Source: AP-15 sp963762575 (lineage in GTDB: Bacteria > Pseudomonadota > Alphaproteobacteria > ATCC43930 > CGMCC-115725). From it: a stretch of 64,000 nt of DNA. A model generated the notes under the pieces. The model saw only the letters and a list, made by a program, of their open reading frames with translations, had not been told where the DNA came from and ran no database searches. A program made the position numbers and the translations under genes. Where the stretch lies: positions 16,634-80,633 of the forward strand of contig CAVXLL010000008.1 of NCBI GenBank assembly GCA_963762575.1, given 5' to 3'. Position 1 is the stretch's first letter. Each line of letters opens with the position of its first letter. Below are positions 27,037 through 39,007 of the stretch, piece by piece.

Positions 27037-28272
27037 TCGCACCCGTTGTTGGCGCGGCGCCAAGGTAAAGCGGAAGACCGTTCCGCCGCCGGGATTGGGT
27101 TCGCTTTTCAGGCGCCCACCATGCGCCTCCACGATCGAGCGGCAAATCGAGAGGCCGAGGCCCATGCCGCCGGGTTTTGTCGAAACAAACGGCTCGAACA
27201 GGTGATTGGCCACTGATTCAGTGAGGCCCGGCCCGCTGTCGGCAATGGCGATCTCGATAGTTTGCTCGTTGAGCTAAAGTCGTCCTCACCTCGAGCTCGC
27301 GGCGCGTGCCTGCGGTCATCGCCTCGATCGCATTACGCATCAGATTGACGAGCACCTGCTGAATCTGAACCCGGTCGGCAAATACCCGTTCCACGTTTGG
27401 ATCAAATCGAAAAAATGACCGGACACCCGCCGCCTCTGCCCCAACTAACGCTAGGGTGCGGGCTTGTTCCACCATCTGTGCGACATTTTCGACCCGCCGC
27501 TCAGTCTCACCCTTGACCACGAAAGCTCGCAAGCGCCCGATGATCTGGCCGGCGCGGAGTATTTCGGCCGCCGCTTCGTCCATAACTTCCAGGGCCATTT
27601 CGATCTTGTGAGGTTCGCCGCTGGCAAGCAGGCGGCGGGCCGCGTTGACCGAATTGGCGGCGGCGGAGAGAGGCTGGTTCAACTCGTGTGCCAGCGTCGG
27701 GGCCATCTGGCCGACCTCGCTGAGCCGCGCGGCATGGAAAAGCTCCGATTGCAGTTCTTCAACCTCTGATCTGCGCGCTCGCCCTCGGCAATCTCGTCCT
27801 GCAGTTTGCGGTTTACCTCGTCGAGCTCGGCGGTTCGCTGGGCGACCCGTTGCTCCAGCGTTTCATTGAGCCGACGCAACTCGGCTTCGGCTCCTTGCCG
27901 ATCGGTAATATCTCTGGCGATCTTCGAGGCACCGACAATCTGGCCACTGTCATCTCGGATCGGGGAGACGGTCAGCGAAATGGCGACTTGGCGGCCGTCC
28001 TTGTGACGCCGCACAGTCTCGTAATGCTGTATCCTTTCCCCCTTGCTTATCTGATCGAGGATAAGCTGCATCTCGTCTTCGCGGCCCGGCACGGCCAACA
28101 GAAAAACAAATTGCCCGATGACTTCCTCTGGCCGATACCCGAACATCGTTTCGGCGGCCTGATTCCAGGATGCAATCTTACCGCTCAAATCCGTGCAAAT
28201 GATAGCGTCGTTCGAGGATTCAACGATGGCCGCGGGCGAGGGCCAATAATCGAGGCGACGAAGCATCGCCAT
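27037..28272 (-). pseudogene. FixL-like PAS sensor histidine kinase, two frameshifts
   Basis: A PAS domain (AAIVESSNDAIICTDLSGKI, FGYRPEEVIGQ) is followed by a coiled-coil linker, an H-box (LAHELNQPLSAAANSV), an N-box (LVNLMRNAIEAM), then IADSGPGL and GGMGLGLSI. The frame shifts near 27765, between linker and H-box, and again near 27275, between N-box and G1. There are no membrane segments, so it would be a soluble oxygen or redox sensor like FixL. I cannot confirm a heme-binding histidine. It would have phosphorylated the FixJ-like protein that follows. Confidence 0.8.
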
Positions 28273-28725
28273 TCGACCCCTCCGGCCGTCTTTCGAGCGC
28301 TGATGCGCTCACAAATGGCAAATACCAACCGTTTGATTTCACTAATCTGTGATGCATATTATCGTTAACCAGCGTTCCGTCAATGAGCTAGTCATTATCA
28401 TAGATTAAGAATTAATAGTGGCATAAGCTTGCGTTCGTTGACTTCTAGCTTTAACTATCTATAGGTGGTTGGACGCTCTACTGGCGGCAGATCAGGAATA
28501 ATAGGTCTACCGGCGGAGCATTTTTGTTGACGAAGATTAGTCTAGCAGTGTAAGTTTAACTGGCAAGCCGGCTGACACCCGCTGGCTGAGCCGAGGGCCG
28601 CGTGGGAGGCGCCGAGCACGGCCGATAACTGATCCAGTTTAATGATGTTGCTCCGGGCGCTGCTAAAACTCCGTTGCGCACCCGCTGGTAGCTCGGGGGG
28701 GATAATGAAAAGAGTGGAGGGGCCG
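28273..28725. other. Intergenic region, AT-rich
   Basis: No gene is seen. About 28330-28560 is clearly richer in A and T than the surroundings and should hold the promoter of the FixL-like gene. No FNR/FixK palindrome was found in it. Confidence 0.4.
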
Positions 28726-29527
28726 ATGATAGTGGACGAGCCGGGAATCCGCTCGTGGCCAAGTTCTCGCAATTCGCGCCGTTATCGGCCAAAGATGTCG
28801 GCTTGCTCGAGACGCTGTGCTTGCGCCGGAGGAACGTTTCCGCGCCGGTGCTAACATCGTGATCGAGGGTGAAACGCCGTGCCCGGCGTTTGTGGTCACT
28901 CACGGAATGGCGTGTCGTTTCGTCTGATGCCCGACGGAAGGCGACAGATCCTGGGACCATCCTGATACCGGGCGATTTTTTCGACCTGCACGGCTTTCTG
29001 CTCCGCGCGACGGATCACTCGGTCGCCGCCATCGGCCCGACGCGGATCGCCGCAATCGCGCGAGAGGCGGTAATCGAAATCATCGACAACCATCCCCGGA
29101 TCGGCGCGGCTTTGTGGTGGAGCGCGATGCAGGAGAACGCCATGTTGCGGGAGCGCATTGTCGCGCTCGGGCGCCGCTCCGCGCGCGGGCGCGTGGCCTA
29201 TATCCTCTGCGAGCTGGTTTGGCGGCAGCGGGCGATCGGCATCGCCGAGGACCATGCGATCCGCGTGCCGTTTACGCAGACGGATCTGGCGGACATGCTG
29301 GGTCTGACGCCGGTGCACACGAACCGCGTCCTGCAAGGATTCCGGCGGGACGGGCTGATCACGCTCGAACGGCGGCGGCTCACTCTGCTCGATCTCGAGA
29401 GCCTGCAAGCGATCTCCGGCCTCACAAGGATTATCTCAAGCTCGACAGCACGCCACCCGAGATCCTGCGGTATTTCGATGGCCTGAAACGCGACCGAGCT
29501 GGACTTGGCCGGCCCGAGAGCGTTTAG
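28726..29527 (+). pseudogene. Crp/Fnr family regulator, multiply frameshifted
   Basis: This degraded paralog of the regulator at 30771 can be read across at least four shifts, near 28830, 28920, 28954 and 29430. The order is NPLVAKFSQFAPLSAKDVGL, RAGANIVIEGETP, LIPGDFFDLHGFLL, then the helix-turn-helix FTQTDLADMLGLTPVHTNRV and an end matching KDYLKLDSTPPEILRYFDGL. The stretch 28958-29430 remains open, but the cyclic-nucleotide-binding fold is incomplete. It is a tandem duplicate with the LuxR gene between the copies. Confidence 0.75.
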
Positions 29528-29759
29528 GTGCCCTTTCCCCAGTCATTCGTTGCGGCGGGGCCACGCCTTGAAGACAGCCTGTCGCGAGCTGTCTCGACTC
29601 TTGATGCGCAAAGACGGATGGGAGGTGCGGCTCATAGGCGGTGACGAATTGAGACGGTCATGCTTAGATTTGACGAGAACCAGTTCCGGTCAGGCTCTCA
29701 GACGCTTTGGGTCGTGCCGCCGAGGAGCGCCGATCTATAATTTAAACAGAGGTGTATCC

Positions 29760-30503
29760 GTGGCCGAGAGCCTCGAGTGTAGGCACATTTCGTTCGAATT
29801 TGCCGAAGAAATCGATCGCCTCTCCGATGCTGACGAGGTCGCGAATTCGATGCGACGGACCATGACCCCATTTGGCCTGGAGCTGTTTGGCTTTTTTGCC
29901 AGAGTTCCAGGTCCAGGCGAACGCCTCGATACGATGGTTTTGGCCAGGCAGACCCCCGAAATGGCCGAATGGCTCAAGATTTACGAAGACCGACGGTATG
30001 CTGGGGTCGATCCCATCATGCGCCGCTTGAGGCATGCGGTTATGCCCTTCGAGCATGGCGAGGTCCCCTACGATGCGGACTCACGAGCGGTCGAGCTCAA
30101 GCAGCGCAGAAGGGATTTCGGGTTCGCGAGCGGACTTTCGGTCCCGATCTTCGGTTCAAGTGGCAGGACTGGCTATGTGAGCTATGCGATCTTGAAGGGG
30201 CTGAAGCCGGACTTGCGAGCGCATGAAAGGCGAGCGTTCTATCTCATGACGATTTATGCAGCCGATCGGATCTGTCGTCTTCGCGCCGCGCAATCAGCGC
30301 AAAAGCCGGTCCTCACAAATCGTCAGCGAGAAGTGCTTACTTGGGCCGCCGCGGGCAAATCCGCGTGGGAAACGGGCGAAATACTCAACATCTCTACAAG
30401 GACTGTCGAGGAGCACGCCCAACAGGCATTAGAAAGGCTTGGGGCTGTAAACCGAACTCAGGCCGTCGCCATCGCCATCCGCGACCGCCTCATCGCCATT
30501 TGA
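29760..30503 (+). CDS. LuxR family regulator with autoinducer-binding-like domain
   Basis: A protein of 247 residues. The N-terminal half fits an autoinducer-binding domain (EDRRYAGVDPIMRRLRHAVM, RDFGFASGLSVPIFGSSGR). The end is a GerE-type helix-turn-helix (LTNRQREVLTWAAAGKSAWE, STRTVEEHAQQALERLG). No luxI-type synthase is present, so it would be a LuxR solo responding to an outside or different ligand. The start is the GTG at 29760, with AGAGG upstream. It sits between the two Crp/Fnr copies. Confidence 0.8.
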   Translation: MAESLECRHISFEFAEEIDRLSDADEVANSMRRTMTPFGLELFGFFARVPGPGERLDTMVLARQTPEMAEWLKIYEDRRYAGVDPIMRRLRHAVMPFEHGEVPYDADSRAVELKQRRRDFGFASGLSVPIFGSSGRTGYVSYAILKGLKPDLRAHERRAFYLMTIYAADRICRLRAAQSAQKPVLTNRQREVLTWAAAGKSAWETGEILNISTRTVEEHAQQALERLGAVNRTQAVAIAIRDRLIAI

Positions 30504-30619
30504 CACTGCGGACCCCGTAAAAGACCCAATATCATCCCATCCCGGAGCGTGAGAGCCTACGCGTTCGCCATACGGCGGTTAGGACGTTCGGGTCCCGATA
30601 ACAAGAAGGCAGGAAGACA

Positions 30620-30793
30620 ATGGCCACGACTGAAGCGATGGCCGGATTGGTATCACCAGAGGCTGATCGGGAAATACCGCTATTATATGTTCAATTAGTC
30701 GATTGGATCAGCGGGTATACCCATCCACCACCTTCCGCAGCATGGCTGGTCGGCGCGCAAGTGGCCAGAAGTGATCGACGGGCGCCATAACCC
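30620..30793 (+). CDS. Possible small protein ahead of the Crp/Fnr gene
   Basis: A 57-codon frame starts MATTEAMAGLVSPEADREIP with AGGAAG five to six bases ahead, and overlaps the start of the following regulator in another frame. It could be a leader peptide coupling translation, or chance. No family was recognised. Confidence 0.3.
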
Positions 30794-31568
30794 GCTGGTG
30801 GCCAAGCTCTCGCAATTCGCGCCGCTGTCCGACAAAGATGTCGGCCTGCTCAAGATGCTGTGTCTGCCTGAAGAACGCTTCGGCGCTGGTGCCAACATCG
30901 TGGTCGAGGGTGAAACCCCGCGCTCGGCGTTTGTTCTCACTCGGGGTATGGCGTGCCGCTACCGCCTGATACCCGACGGAAGGCGGCAGATCCTGACCAT
31001 CCTGATACCCGGCGATTTCTTCGACCTGCACGGGTTCCTGCTGAAGGCCATGGACCACTCCGTCGCCGCCGTCGGCCCGACGCGGATCGCCGCAATCGGC
31101 CGTGAGGCGGTGATCGGTATCATCGCAAACCACCCCCGGATCGGCGCCGCTCTGTGGTGGAGCGCGATGCAAGAGGAGGCAATGTTGCGGGAGCGCATTG
31201 TCGCGCTCGGGCGCCGCACTGCGCGCGGGCGCGTGGCCTACTTTCTCTGCGAGCTGGTTTGGCGGCAGCGGGCGATCGGCATCGCCGAGGACCACACGGT
31301 CCGCGTGCCTTTTACGCAGACGGATCTGGCCGACATCCTCGGCCTCACCCCCGTGCACACCAACCGCGTGCTGCAAGGGTTCCGGCGGGACGAGCTGATC
31401 GCGCTTGATCGGCGACGACTCACTCTGCTCAACATCGAGCGCCTGCAAGCGATTTCCGGCCTCACGAAAGATTATCTCAAGCTCAACAGCACGCCGCCCG
31501 AGGTCCTGCGGTATTTTGATGGCCTGGAACGCGACCGCGCTGACTTGGCGCGCCATGAAAGCGCTTAG
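30771..31568 (+). CDS. Crp/Fnr family transcriptional regulator (intact)
   Basis: A protein of 265 residues with a cyclic-nucleotide-binding-like domain (ERFGAGANIVVEGETPRSAF, LIPGDFFDLHGFLLKAMDHS), a dimer helix and a winged helix (FTQTDLADILGLTPVHTNRV). The recognition helix reads TPVHTNRVLQ and lacks the E-x-x-S-R motif of FNR and FixK, so it should bind a different site. It has no FNR-type cysteine cluster. The start GTG at 30771 is tentative. Its degraded twin lies 2 kb upstream. Confidence 0.85.
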   Translation: MIDGRHNPLVAKLSQFAPLSDKDVGLLKMLCLPEERFGAGANIVVEGETPRSAFVLTRGMACRYRLIPDGRRQILTILIPGDFFDLHGFLLKAMDHSVAAVGPTRIAAIGREAVIGIIANHPRIGAALWWSAMQEEAMLRERIVALGRRTARGRVAYFLCELVWRQRAIGIAEDHTVRVPFTQTDLADILGLTPVHTNRVLQGFRRDELIALDRRRLTLLNIERLQAISGLTKDYLKLNSTPPEVLRYFDGLERDRADLARHESA

Positions 31569-31916
31569 ATCAGCCGGCATCGTGGCTCAGTCAGCATCGC
31601 AGCGCCTTCATGCGCTGTCTGTATGTCGCGCTCGATACGTGCGAGGTAGCCGAAGTAGAATCTCGCGAAGTCGTCGCTTTTTTATCAGCTTGCGTCCTAT
31701 TCCGGCCTATCGATCGAGGCCGGAATCCATGCCCACCCATAGGCACCGGCCAATCACCGCAACCGAGCTGTCGAAATAGCCGTTACCCAGCCCGGTAAGG
31801 TCTGAAAAATTTCTCGATAAATAACATCCAAACGGGCTTTACTGGCACCGAATTGATCAAGGTTAATGCATGCCCTCTCACTGTAGCTCTACACTCCTCA
31901 TAATCGAGGAGTGGAC
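31569..31916. other. Intergenic region
   Basis: No gene is recognised. A weak FNR-like sequence TTGATCAAGGTTAA at 31854-31867 lies 50 bases before the next gene, with one mismatch in the second half-site. Confidence 0.3.
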
Positions 31917-32180
31917 ATGCAAACGATCGCGATCAGAGTGCGCGCAATGGACCTTTCTGCTGAAATGGCCACGATGCGCAAATGGCTCGACGAACATAGG
32001 TGTGAGCCGTCGAATTTCACATTTCGCCGATTCGGGAATATAATCTCGATCTATACCGTGTTTGACAAAGATGCTGATGGTGAGGCGTTCAAAGCGCGCT
32101 TCTACGGTCGGCCGCAAGGACCGGAACCGGATTCCGTCACTGAAGATCTGGAGCAGGTGCTCGCCGAAAATACCCGCTAG
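31917..32180 (+). CDS. Small conserved-looking protein of unknown function
   Basis: A protein of 87 residues starting MQTIAIRVRAMDLSAEMATM, with FTFRRFGNIISIYTVFDKDA in the middle. It has good coding composition, and GAGGAG lies at correct spacing before the ATG. It is soluble with no signal peptide. The family was not identified; a regulatory or stress role would be guesswork. Confidence 0.6.
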   Translation: MQTIAIRVRAMDLSAEMATMRKWLDEHRCEPSNFTFRRFGNIISIYTVFDKDADGEAFKARFYGRPQGPEPDSVTEDLEQVLAENTR

Positions 32181-32259
32181 CGAGATGGCAACCAACCCGA
32201 GCTAGTCGGTCCAATTCTCACGGCTGATCCCCGGCCGCAAATGCCTCGGAAGCTGCAAT

Positions 32260-32363
32260 GGTCATTCCGGGGCCGTCCGAAGGGCGGAGCCGGGAACCCA
32301 TACACACCGGCCTCTGGAAAATGGTTTCCGGGGTTGCCGCTGCACTGGCGCCGCGGAATGACC
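32260..32363. repeat. Intergenic repeat with inverted ends
   Basis: About 104 bases are bounded by GGTCATTCCG and CGGAATGACC, a near-perfect terminal inverted repeat. This resembles the palindromic intergenic elements common in Bradyrhizobium and relatives. A partial similar sequence (CCTCGGAATGACG) lies near 5155-5175. No ORF is present. Confidence 0.5.
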
Positions 32364-32510
32364 GCTGTCGATGAGCTCTGTCAGAAGTGCACCATTAGCC
32401 CGCGCCATGCCGGGCCAAGCGGGAACAGAGCCTAGCACGCGTCAAGACGAGCAGTCGCGGATCTCGGCGCAGTAGTCTACCGGCTAACCTACGTATTATA
32501 ATTATCACCG

Positions 32511-32783
32511 CTAATCTTGGTTTGGCTCGCCGCCGGTCCCGTCGCGGGCCGCTGCCGCTGCTGTGGCGTTCGGGCTGCGTCCCAGTACCCCGAAGGATTG
32601 CGACTTCATTCCGGTGACCGCGATCTCGAATCCCTCAGCCGCCAATCCGCGCTTGAGCAATTCGCGAACCGCCGCGGCCCGGCTCGGCATGCGGCTCTGG
32701 AACCGGAAATCGTCGACGGCCGTCAATTCTTCCGGGCTGAGCATGATCTGGAGCCGCTCCGGTCTCATCAGGTCTTCCGCCAT
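32511..32783 (-). CDS. Small ribbon-helix-helix-like protein
   Basis: A 90-residue protein whose N-terminal half fits a ribbon-helix-helix fold: RLQIMLSPEELTAVDDFRFQ then MPSRAAAVRELLKRGL. Such proteins usually bind DNA as dimers. The tail is low-complexity and rich in Ala and Gly. GAGGAG lies upstream of the ATG at 32783. No toxin partner is adjacent. Confidence 0.65.
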   Translation of the reverse strand: MAEDLMRPERLQIMLSPEELTAVDDFRFQSRMPSRAAAVRELLKRGLAAEGFEIAVTGMKSQSFGVLGRSPNATAAAAARDGTGGEPNQD

Positions 32784-33084
32784 GCCGCGCTCCTCCTCGC
32801 CAGTTGCTTACTCATTTATATAGTTCGCCGTGCTCAGCTAATTCAACGCTCTTCGCACGAAAGATGCTAAAGGTGGTATATGCTTCCTCGATGGCAGAAA
32901 ACAACTCGGCATGCGTTTGTGTAAAGTGGCTCGTCACTCATTCTTAGCTAAATACTTAAATGAATTCAAGTAGTTAAAAGGCTAGAAGAATTGCTTCGGC
33001 GGTTTTAACGAGGTAGATTGGCAGGTGAACGGTGCCCCGCATCCGGTGCGATCACCGACTGTCAACTCTTGCACGGAACTAGTT
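32784..33084. other. Intergenic region
   Basis: Divergent promoter region of about 300 bases, AT-rich around 32930-33000. No gene or FNR/FixK box was seen. Confidence 0.3.
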
Positions 33085-33453
33085 ATGCGATCCCCTCAGC
33101 CCCACTGCGAAGTCGCCCTGATGCTCTGCGAGAGCCTCATTCATCTGCTTGTCGAGGAAGGCGTGCTCACTAAGGCGAAGGCGATCGAGGCCATCGAGAC
33201 AGTCGCCGAGCTGACGCACGAGATCGCTGAGAGCGCCCCCTCGGTCACCAGCCAAATCGCGGTGGATCTCGTCGAAGACCTCGCCGCGAGCTTCGCTCTT
33301 CAAAACTCCGCGCCGTCGAACGCCAATCTGGAGTCGGTGGCTTCCGCGCGTTCTCTGCGTCGCAATTGTGAATCGCGGCCTGCGGTCTCGGAAAGTCCAA
33401 TATCGGAAAGCCTGGGGGACGCAAACAGGATAACCAAATTATTGCCTTATTGA
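33085..33453 (+). CDS. Small helical protein, paralog of the 33.6-kb gene
   Basis: A 122-residue protein starting MRSPQPHCEVALMLCESLIH, with LLVEEGVLTKAKAIEAIETV. The first 50 residues are strongly similar to the protein encoded convergently at 33558-33926 (MSDPQGRVALMLCESLFHLL). The second half is variable and polar. Function is unknown. Two copies facing each other suggest an inverted duplication. Confidence 0.6.
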   Translation: MRSPQPHCEVALMLCESLIHLLVEEGVLTKAKAIEAIETVAELTHEIAESAPSVTSQIAVDLVEDLAASFALQNSAPSNANLESVASARSLRRNCESRPAVSESPISESLGDANRITKLLPY

Positions 33454-33557
33454 CATCGTACAATAAACCTATGACGTTTTGAGAATGAGCCTAGACGCGT
33501 CGACGCAAATGCGGTTCTACCACCGAAGGCGTTCACACCCGCCGCAGGGAGGGATAT

Positions 33558-33926
33558 TCAATCTCCAGGCGAAATTTTCGCTGTAGATTCACTGCAGATG
33601 CAGCCACGAGCAGTTGCGTGCACAACCGTTGATATCAGATCACCCCGCAGGGGGGCCAAAGCTACGCGCCAGATGCTGCCGTCCCATCCCAAGCGCCGGC
33701 GCGCTACGGGTTGGAATGCAAAGCTCTTCGCGATCGCTTCGATGAGATCGGTCTCGATGCTGTTCGCGATCGATGGGTTCCCGGCCTCCGCCATCTCGCG
33801 CGTCAAATCTGCGACGCCCTCGATGGCCTCCATAGCCTTTGCCTTCGTGATGACCCCTTCCTCCACGAGCAGATGGAAGAGGCTCTCGCACAGCATCAGG
33901 GCGACACGGCCTTGCGGATCGGACAT
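33558..33926 (-). CDS. Small helical protein, paralog of the 33.1-kb gene
   Basis: A 122-residue protein starting MSDPQGRVALMLCESLFHLL and continuing VEEGVITKAKAMEAIEGVAD. It matches its convergent neighbour through about residue 70. The last 50 residues differ and may include a frame change. An upstream in-frame ATG at 33938 is possible. No known domain was recognised. Confidence 0.55.
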   Translation of the reverse strand: MSDPQGRVALMLCESLFHLLVEEGVITKAKAMEAIEGVADLTREMAEAGNPSIANSIETDLIEAIAKSFAFQPVARRRLGWDGSIWRVALAPLRGDLISTVVHATARGCICSESTAKISPGD

Positions 33927-34026
33927 TCGGCACACCATTCCAAGAAAACGTTTCACACGCCCGCTATATTTCTTGTCGAACGGCTGTTGAATTGGCCAAA
34001 CAGGCACTATTTCTCGATTGCCAGAC

Positions 34027-34983
34027 ATGGGTCTGGAGGTGGTTGTGCAGACGCTCTTTTCGACGAACAATGTTCACCCGCGAGATCGTTTTGATTGCTG
34101 GCACAGCATTGCCTGCAAGACTGTCGTCAACCATGATTCCAGACCTGAATGTCGGGCGACGTTCGAAGCCGAGCTTCAGTGGGGAACTTTGGGCGGCCTC
34201 GAGCTTGTCCTTTTCGAGAATTCGCCAATGGACATTTCAAACAATCGTGCAACGGCCGACCAGCTTTTCGTTTGTCGGCAAATGGCCGGAGAGGTCGTGT
34301 TGAAGCAGAGCAGTCGCGAGGTCGCTCTGGAAGCAGGCGACATTACGGTGCTCGATCCGCTGTTGCCCTACGCCGGAAGGTTTTTCTCGGGTTCGAAGCT
34401 GCTCGTTCTCAAAATTCCACGCCGCCTGCTCGAGGCACGCACCGGCAAGACGCGACAGATGATCGCCCGCCGCATCCGACCAATCGCAGCTGAAAGCAGT
34501 TTAGCGTCAAGCTTTCTAGCGATGCTGCCGACCCATGCCGGCAATTTGGGCGCCGCGGCCGAGGAGATCGTCGCGGATCAGGCGCTCGACCTGATTGCGG
34601 TGTCGTTTGCAAACGCGATGGAGAGCAAGCCGCGTGTTTCATCCGCCCGGTCGCTTGCTTTGGTGAACCTCCGCGCAGCGGTTGAAGCGCGACTTGCCGA
34701 CCCCGCTCTCGACCCGGAAACAGTATCTACTGCTACCGGAATCAGTGTGCGATACGCGAATGCCGTGCTTGCGCAAGAGGGTACATCGATTACGCGTCTC
34801 ATTCAAACAAGACGTCTGGTCCGCTGCCGGCAGGCGCTGGAAGACCCATCGCAAGGCCACCGGACTATCAGCGAAATTGCCTATGGTTGGGGATTTTCCG
34901 ACATGACCCACTTCGGCCGGCGGTTCAGGGCGGCCTTCGGTTCATCACCCAGGGATTATCGCAGGCGCAGTTGTGAGCGGTAG
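34027..34983 (+). CDS. AraC family transcriptional regulator
   Basis: A protein of 318 residues. The N-terminal part fits the AraC-binding-like domain (ELQWGTLGGLELVLFENSPM, GDITVLDPLLPYAGRF). The C-terminal 100 residues hold two helix-turn-helix motifs (ETVSTATGISVRYANAVLAQ, ISEIAYGWGFSDMTHFGRRF with FGSSPRDYRRR). The ligand is unknown. The ATG at 34027 is preferred to a TTG at 34018. It is convergent with the thioredoxin-reductase-like gene. Confidence 0.85.
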   Translation: MGLEVVVQTLFSTNNVHPRDRFDCWHSIACKTVVNHDSRPECRATFEAELQWGTLGGLELVLFENSPMDISNNRATADQLFVCRQMAGEVVLKQSSREVALEAGDITVLDPLLPYAGRFFSGSKLLVLKIPRRLLEARTGKTRQMIARRIRPIAAESSLASSFLAMLPTHAGNLGAAAEEIVADQALDLIAVSFANAMESKPRVSSARSLALVNLRAAVEARLADPALDPETVSTATGISVRYANAVLAQEGTSITRLIQTRRLVRCRQALEDPSQGHRTISEIAYGWGFSDMTHFGRRFRAAFGSSPRDYRRRSCER

Positions 34984-34989
34984 GAAACG

Positions 34990-36249
34990 TCAGGCGTCCG
35001 CCAAATACCGGTGGACAGAGGCAATCGTCCTAGCGCCTTCGCCGACCGCTGACGCGCACCGCTTTATCGACCCAGCTCTAACGTCACCAGCGGCGAATAC
35101 CCCTGGCAAGCTCGTTTCCATGTCGAAGGGGTCCCGATCGAGTGTCCAGTTCTTGGGGCGCTTGCCATTCTTCGGCAGATCGGGCCCGGTGATTATGTAA
35201 CCCTGACTGTCGCATACAACGCCCGCTTCCGCTGCCCATTGCGTCTGCGGCACGCCGCCTAGGCAGAGAAAGAGCCAATTGGTTTGCGCTGTCCATTCCT
35301 TGCCGGTCTTGTTGTTTCTGATAGTGATCGTCTGCAAGGTGGGGTCTCCGTGCAGCGCCGTGACCTCAGTGTTCGACAGCACATCGATCTTTGGCTCGTC
35401 GCGGATCCGATTGATCAGATAATCGGACATGAAAGCCTTCAGCGAATCCTCGCGCACCACCATGTTCACCCGCGCCGCATAGCGGGCGAAATGCAGCGCC
35501 GCCTGCCCGGCGGAATTGCCGCCGCCGACCAGATACACCTCCTGGCGACTGCACAGCATAGCCTCGCTGGCGCCGGCGCCGTAATAGACGCCGGCTCCGA
35601 ACAAACGGTCCTCGTTCGGTAGGCCGAGTTTGCGGTAATCGACCCCCGTGGCGCAAACCGAGGCGCGAGCGATGATCTTTGTGCCATCCTTGAGACAGCC
35701 GACTCCCTTGCCGGCGACGATTTCACCGCGGACACCGGCGCGGGCGACGAGAATTTCCGCGCCGAACCGGCATGCCTGCTCGCGGGCCCGCTCGGCGAGG
35801 TCCGCGCCGCTGATGCCTCGCGGAAAGCCCAGATAATTCTCGATCTTCGGACTGCTGCCGGCCTGTCCACCGACCGCATAACGTTCAATTACGACGGTTT
35901 TCAGCCCCTCCGAAGCGCCATTGACAGCCGCGCTCAACCCAGCCGGCCCGGCCCCATAGATCGCCAGGTCGTACTCTTCTCGCGAGGGGTTCTTATACCA
36001 GCCCAGTTTTTCGAGCACTTGACGAACTGTCGCGCGCTCTATGCGTGTGCCGTCGGGGAATTCGCACACGGGCAGTCTCTGATCGTCGCGCCCCGACAGC
36101 TGCGCCTCGCCGCGTGCCTGCTCGTCACTGGCGAGATCGATCCATTGGAACGGCACGTCGCTGCGATGCAGAAAATCGCGGATATTGTAGCAAGCCGATG
36201 ACCCACGCGTACCATAGACCTTGATGACGGGTTGAGTTGGGTTTTCCAT
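34990..36249 (-). CDS. Glutaredoxin-like plus thioredoxin-reductase-like fusion without CxxC
   Basis: A protein of 419 residues. Residues 1-85 resemble a glutaredoxin fold (VIKVYGTRGSSACYNIRDFL), where the usual CPYC is SSAC. Residues 92 onward form an FAD/NAD(P)-binding oxidoreductase (DLAIYGAGPAGLSAAVNGAS, VYLVGGGNSAGQAALHFARY, GVFAAGDVRAGSIKRCASAV). The redox-active CATC of thioredoxin reductases is replaced by YGAGASEA. It is therefore unlikely to reduce thioredoxin by the normal route. It lies directly downstream of clpB on the same strand, with a gap of about 30 bases. Confidence 0.8.
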   Translation of the reverse strand: MENPTQPVIKVYGTRGSSACYNIRDFLHRSDVPFQWIDLASDEQARGEAQLSGRDDQRLPVCEFPDGTRIERATVRQVLEKLGWYKNPSREEYDLAIYGAGPAGLSAAVNGASEGLKTVVIERYAVGGQAGSSPKIENYLGFPRGISGADLAERAREQACRFGAEILVARAGVRGEIVAGKGVGCLKDGTKIIARASVCATGVDYRKLGLPNEDRLFGAGVYYGAGASEAMLCSRQEVYLVGGGNSAGQAALHFARYAARVNMVVREDSLKAFMSDYLINRIRDEPKIDVLSNTEVTALHGDPTLQTITIRNNKTGKEWTAQTNWLFLCLGGVPQTQWAAEAGVVCDSQGYIITGPDLPKNGKRPKNWTLDRDPFDMETSLPGVFAAGDVRAGSIKRCASAVGEGARTIASVHRYLADA

Positions 36250-36278
36250 CGCTATAGATGAGCTCCCAGGCGGCGGGT

Positions 36279-38900
<2,622 letters not shown>

Positions 38901-38954
38901 GATCAATAATCCGCGTCTGAGAACACTTGTGAGAAAAGATGTTCACGCCGATCG

Positions 38955-38979
38955 GCGGAACGACTGTCGGTCGTTCCGC
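38955..38979. promoter_or_regulatory. Perfect inverted repeat between clpB and BON gene 2
   Basis: GCGGAACGAC and GTCGTTCCGC are separated by five bases. There is no T run, so a standard terminator is unlikely; an operator or RNA hairpin in the clpB leader is possible. Confidence 0.4.
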
Positions 38980-39007
38980 ACCTGAAGGCCTCCGATCGAC
39001 GCCAATG

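Noticed and set aside
31854..31867. TTGATCAAGGTTAA as a further FNR/FixK box
   Set aside because: The second half-site has a mismatch and the downstream gene is an unknown protein, so I left it out of the list of sites.
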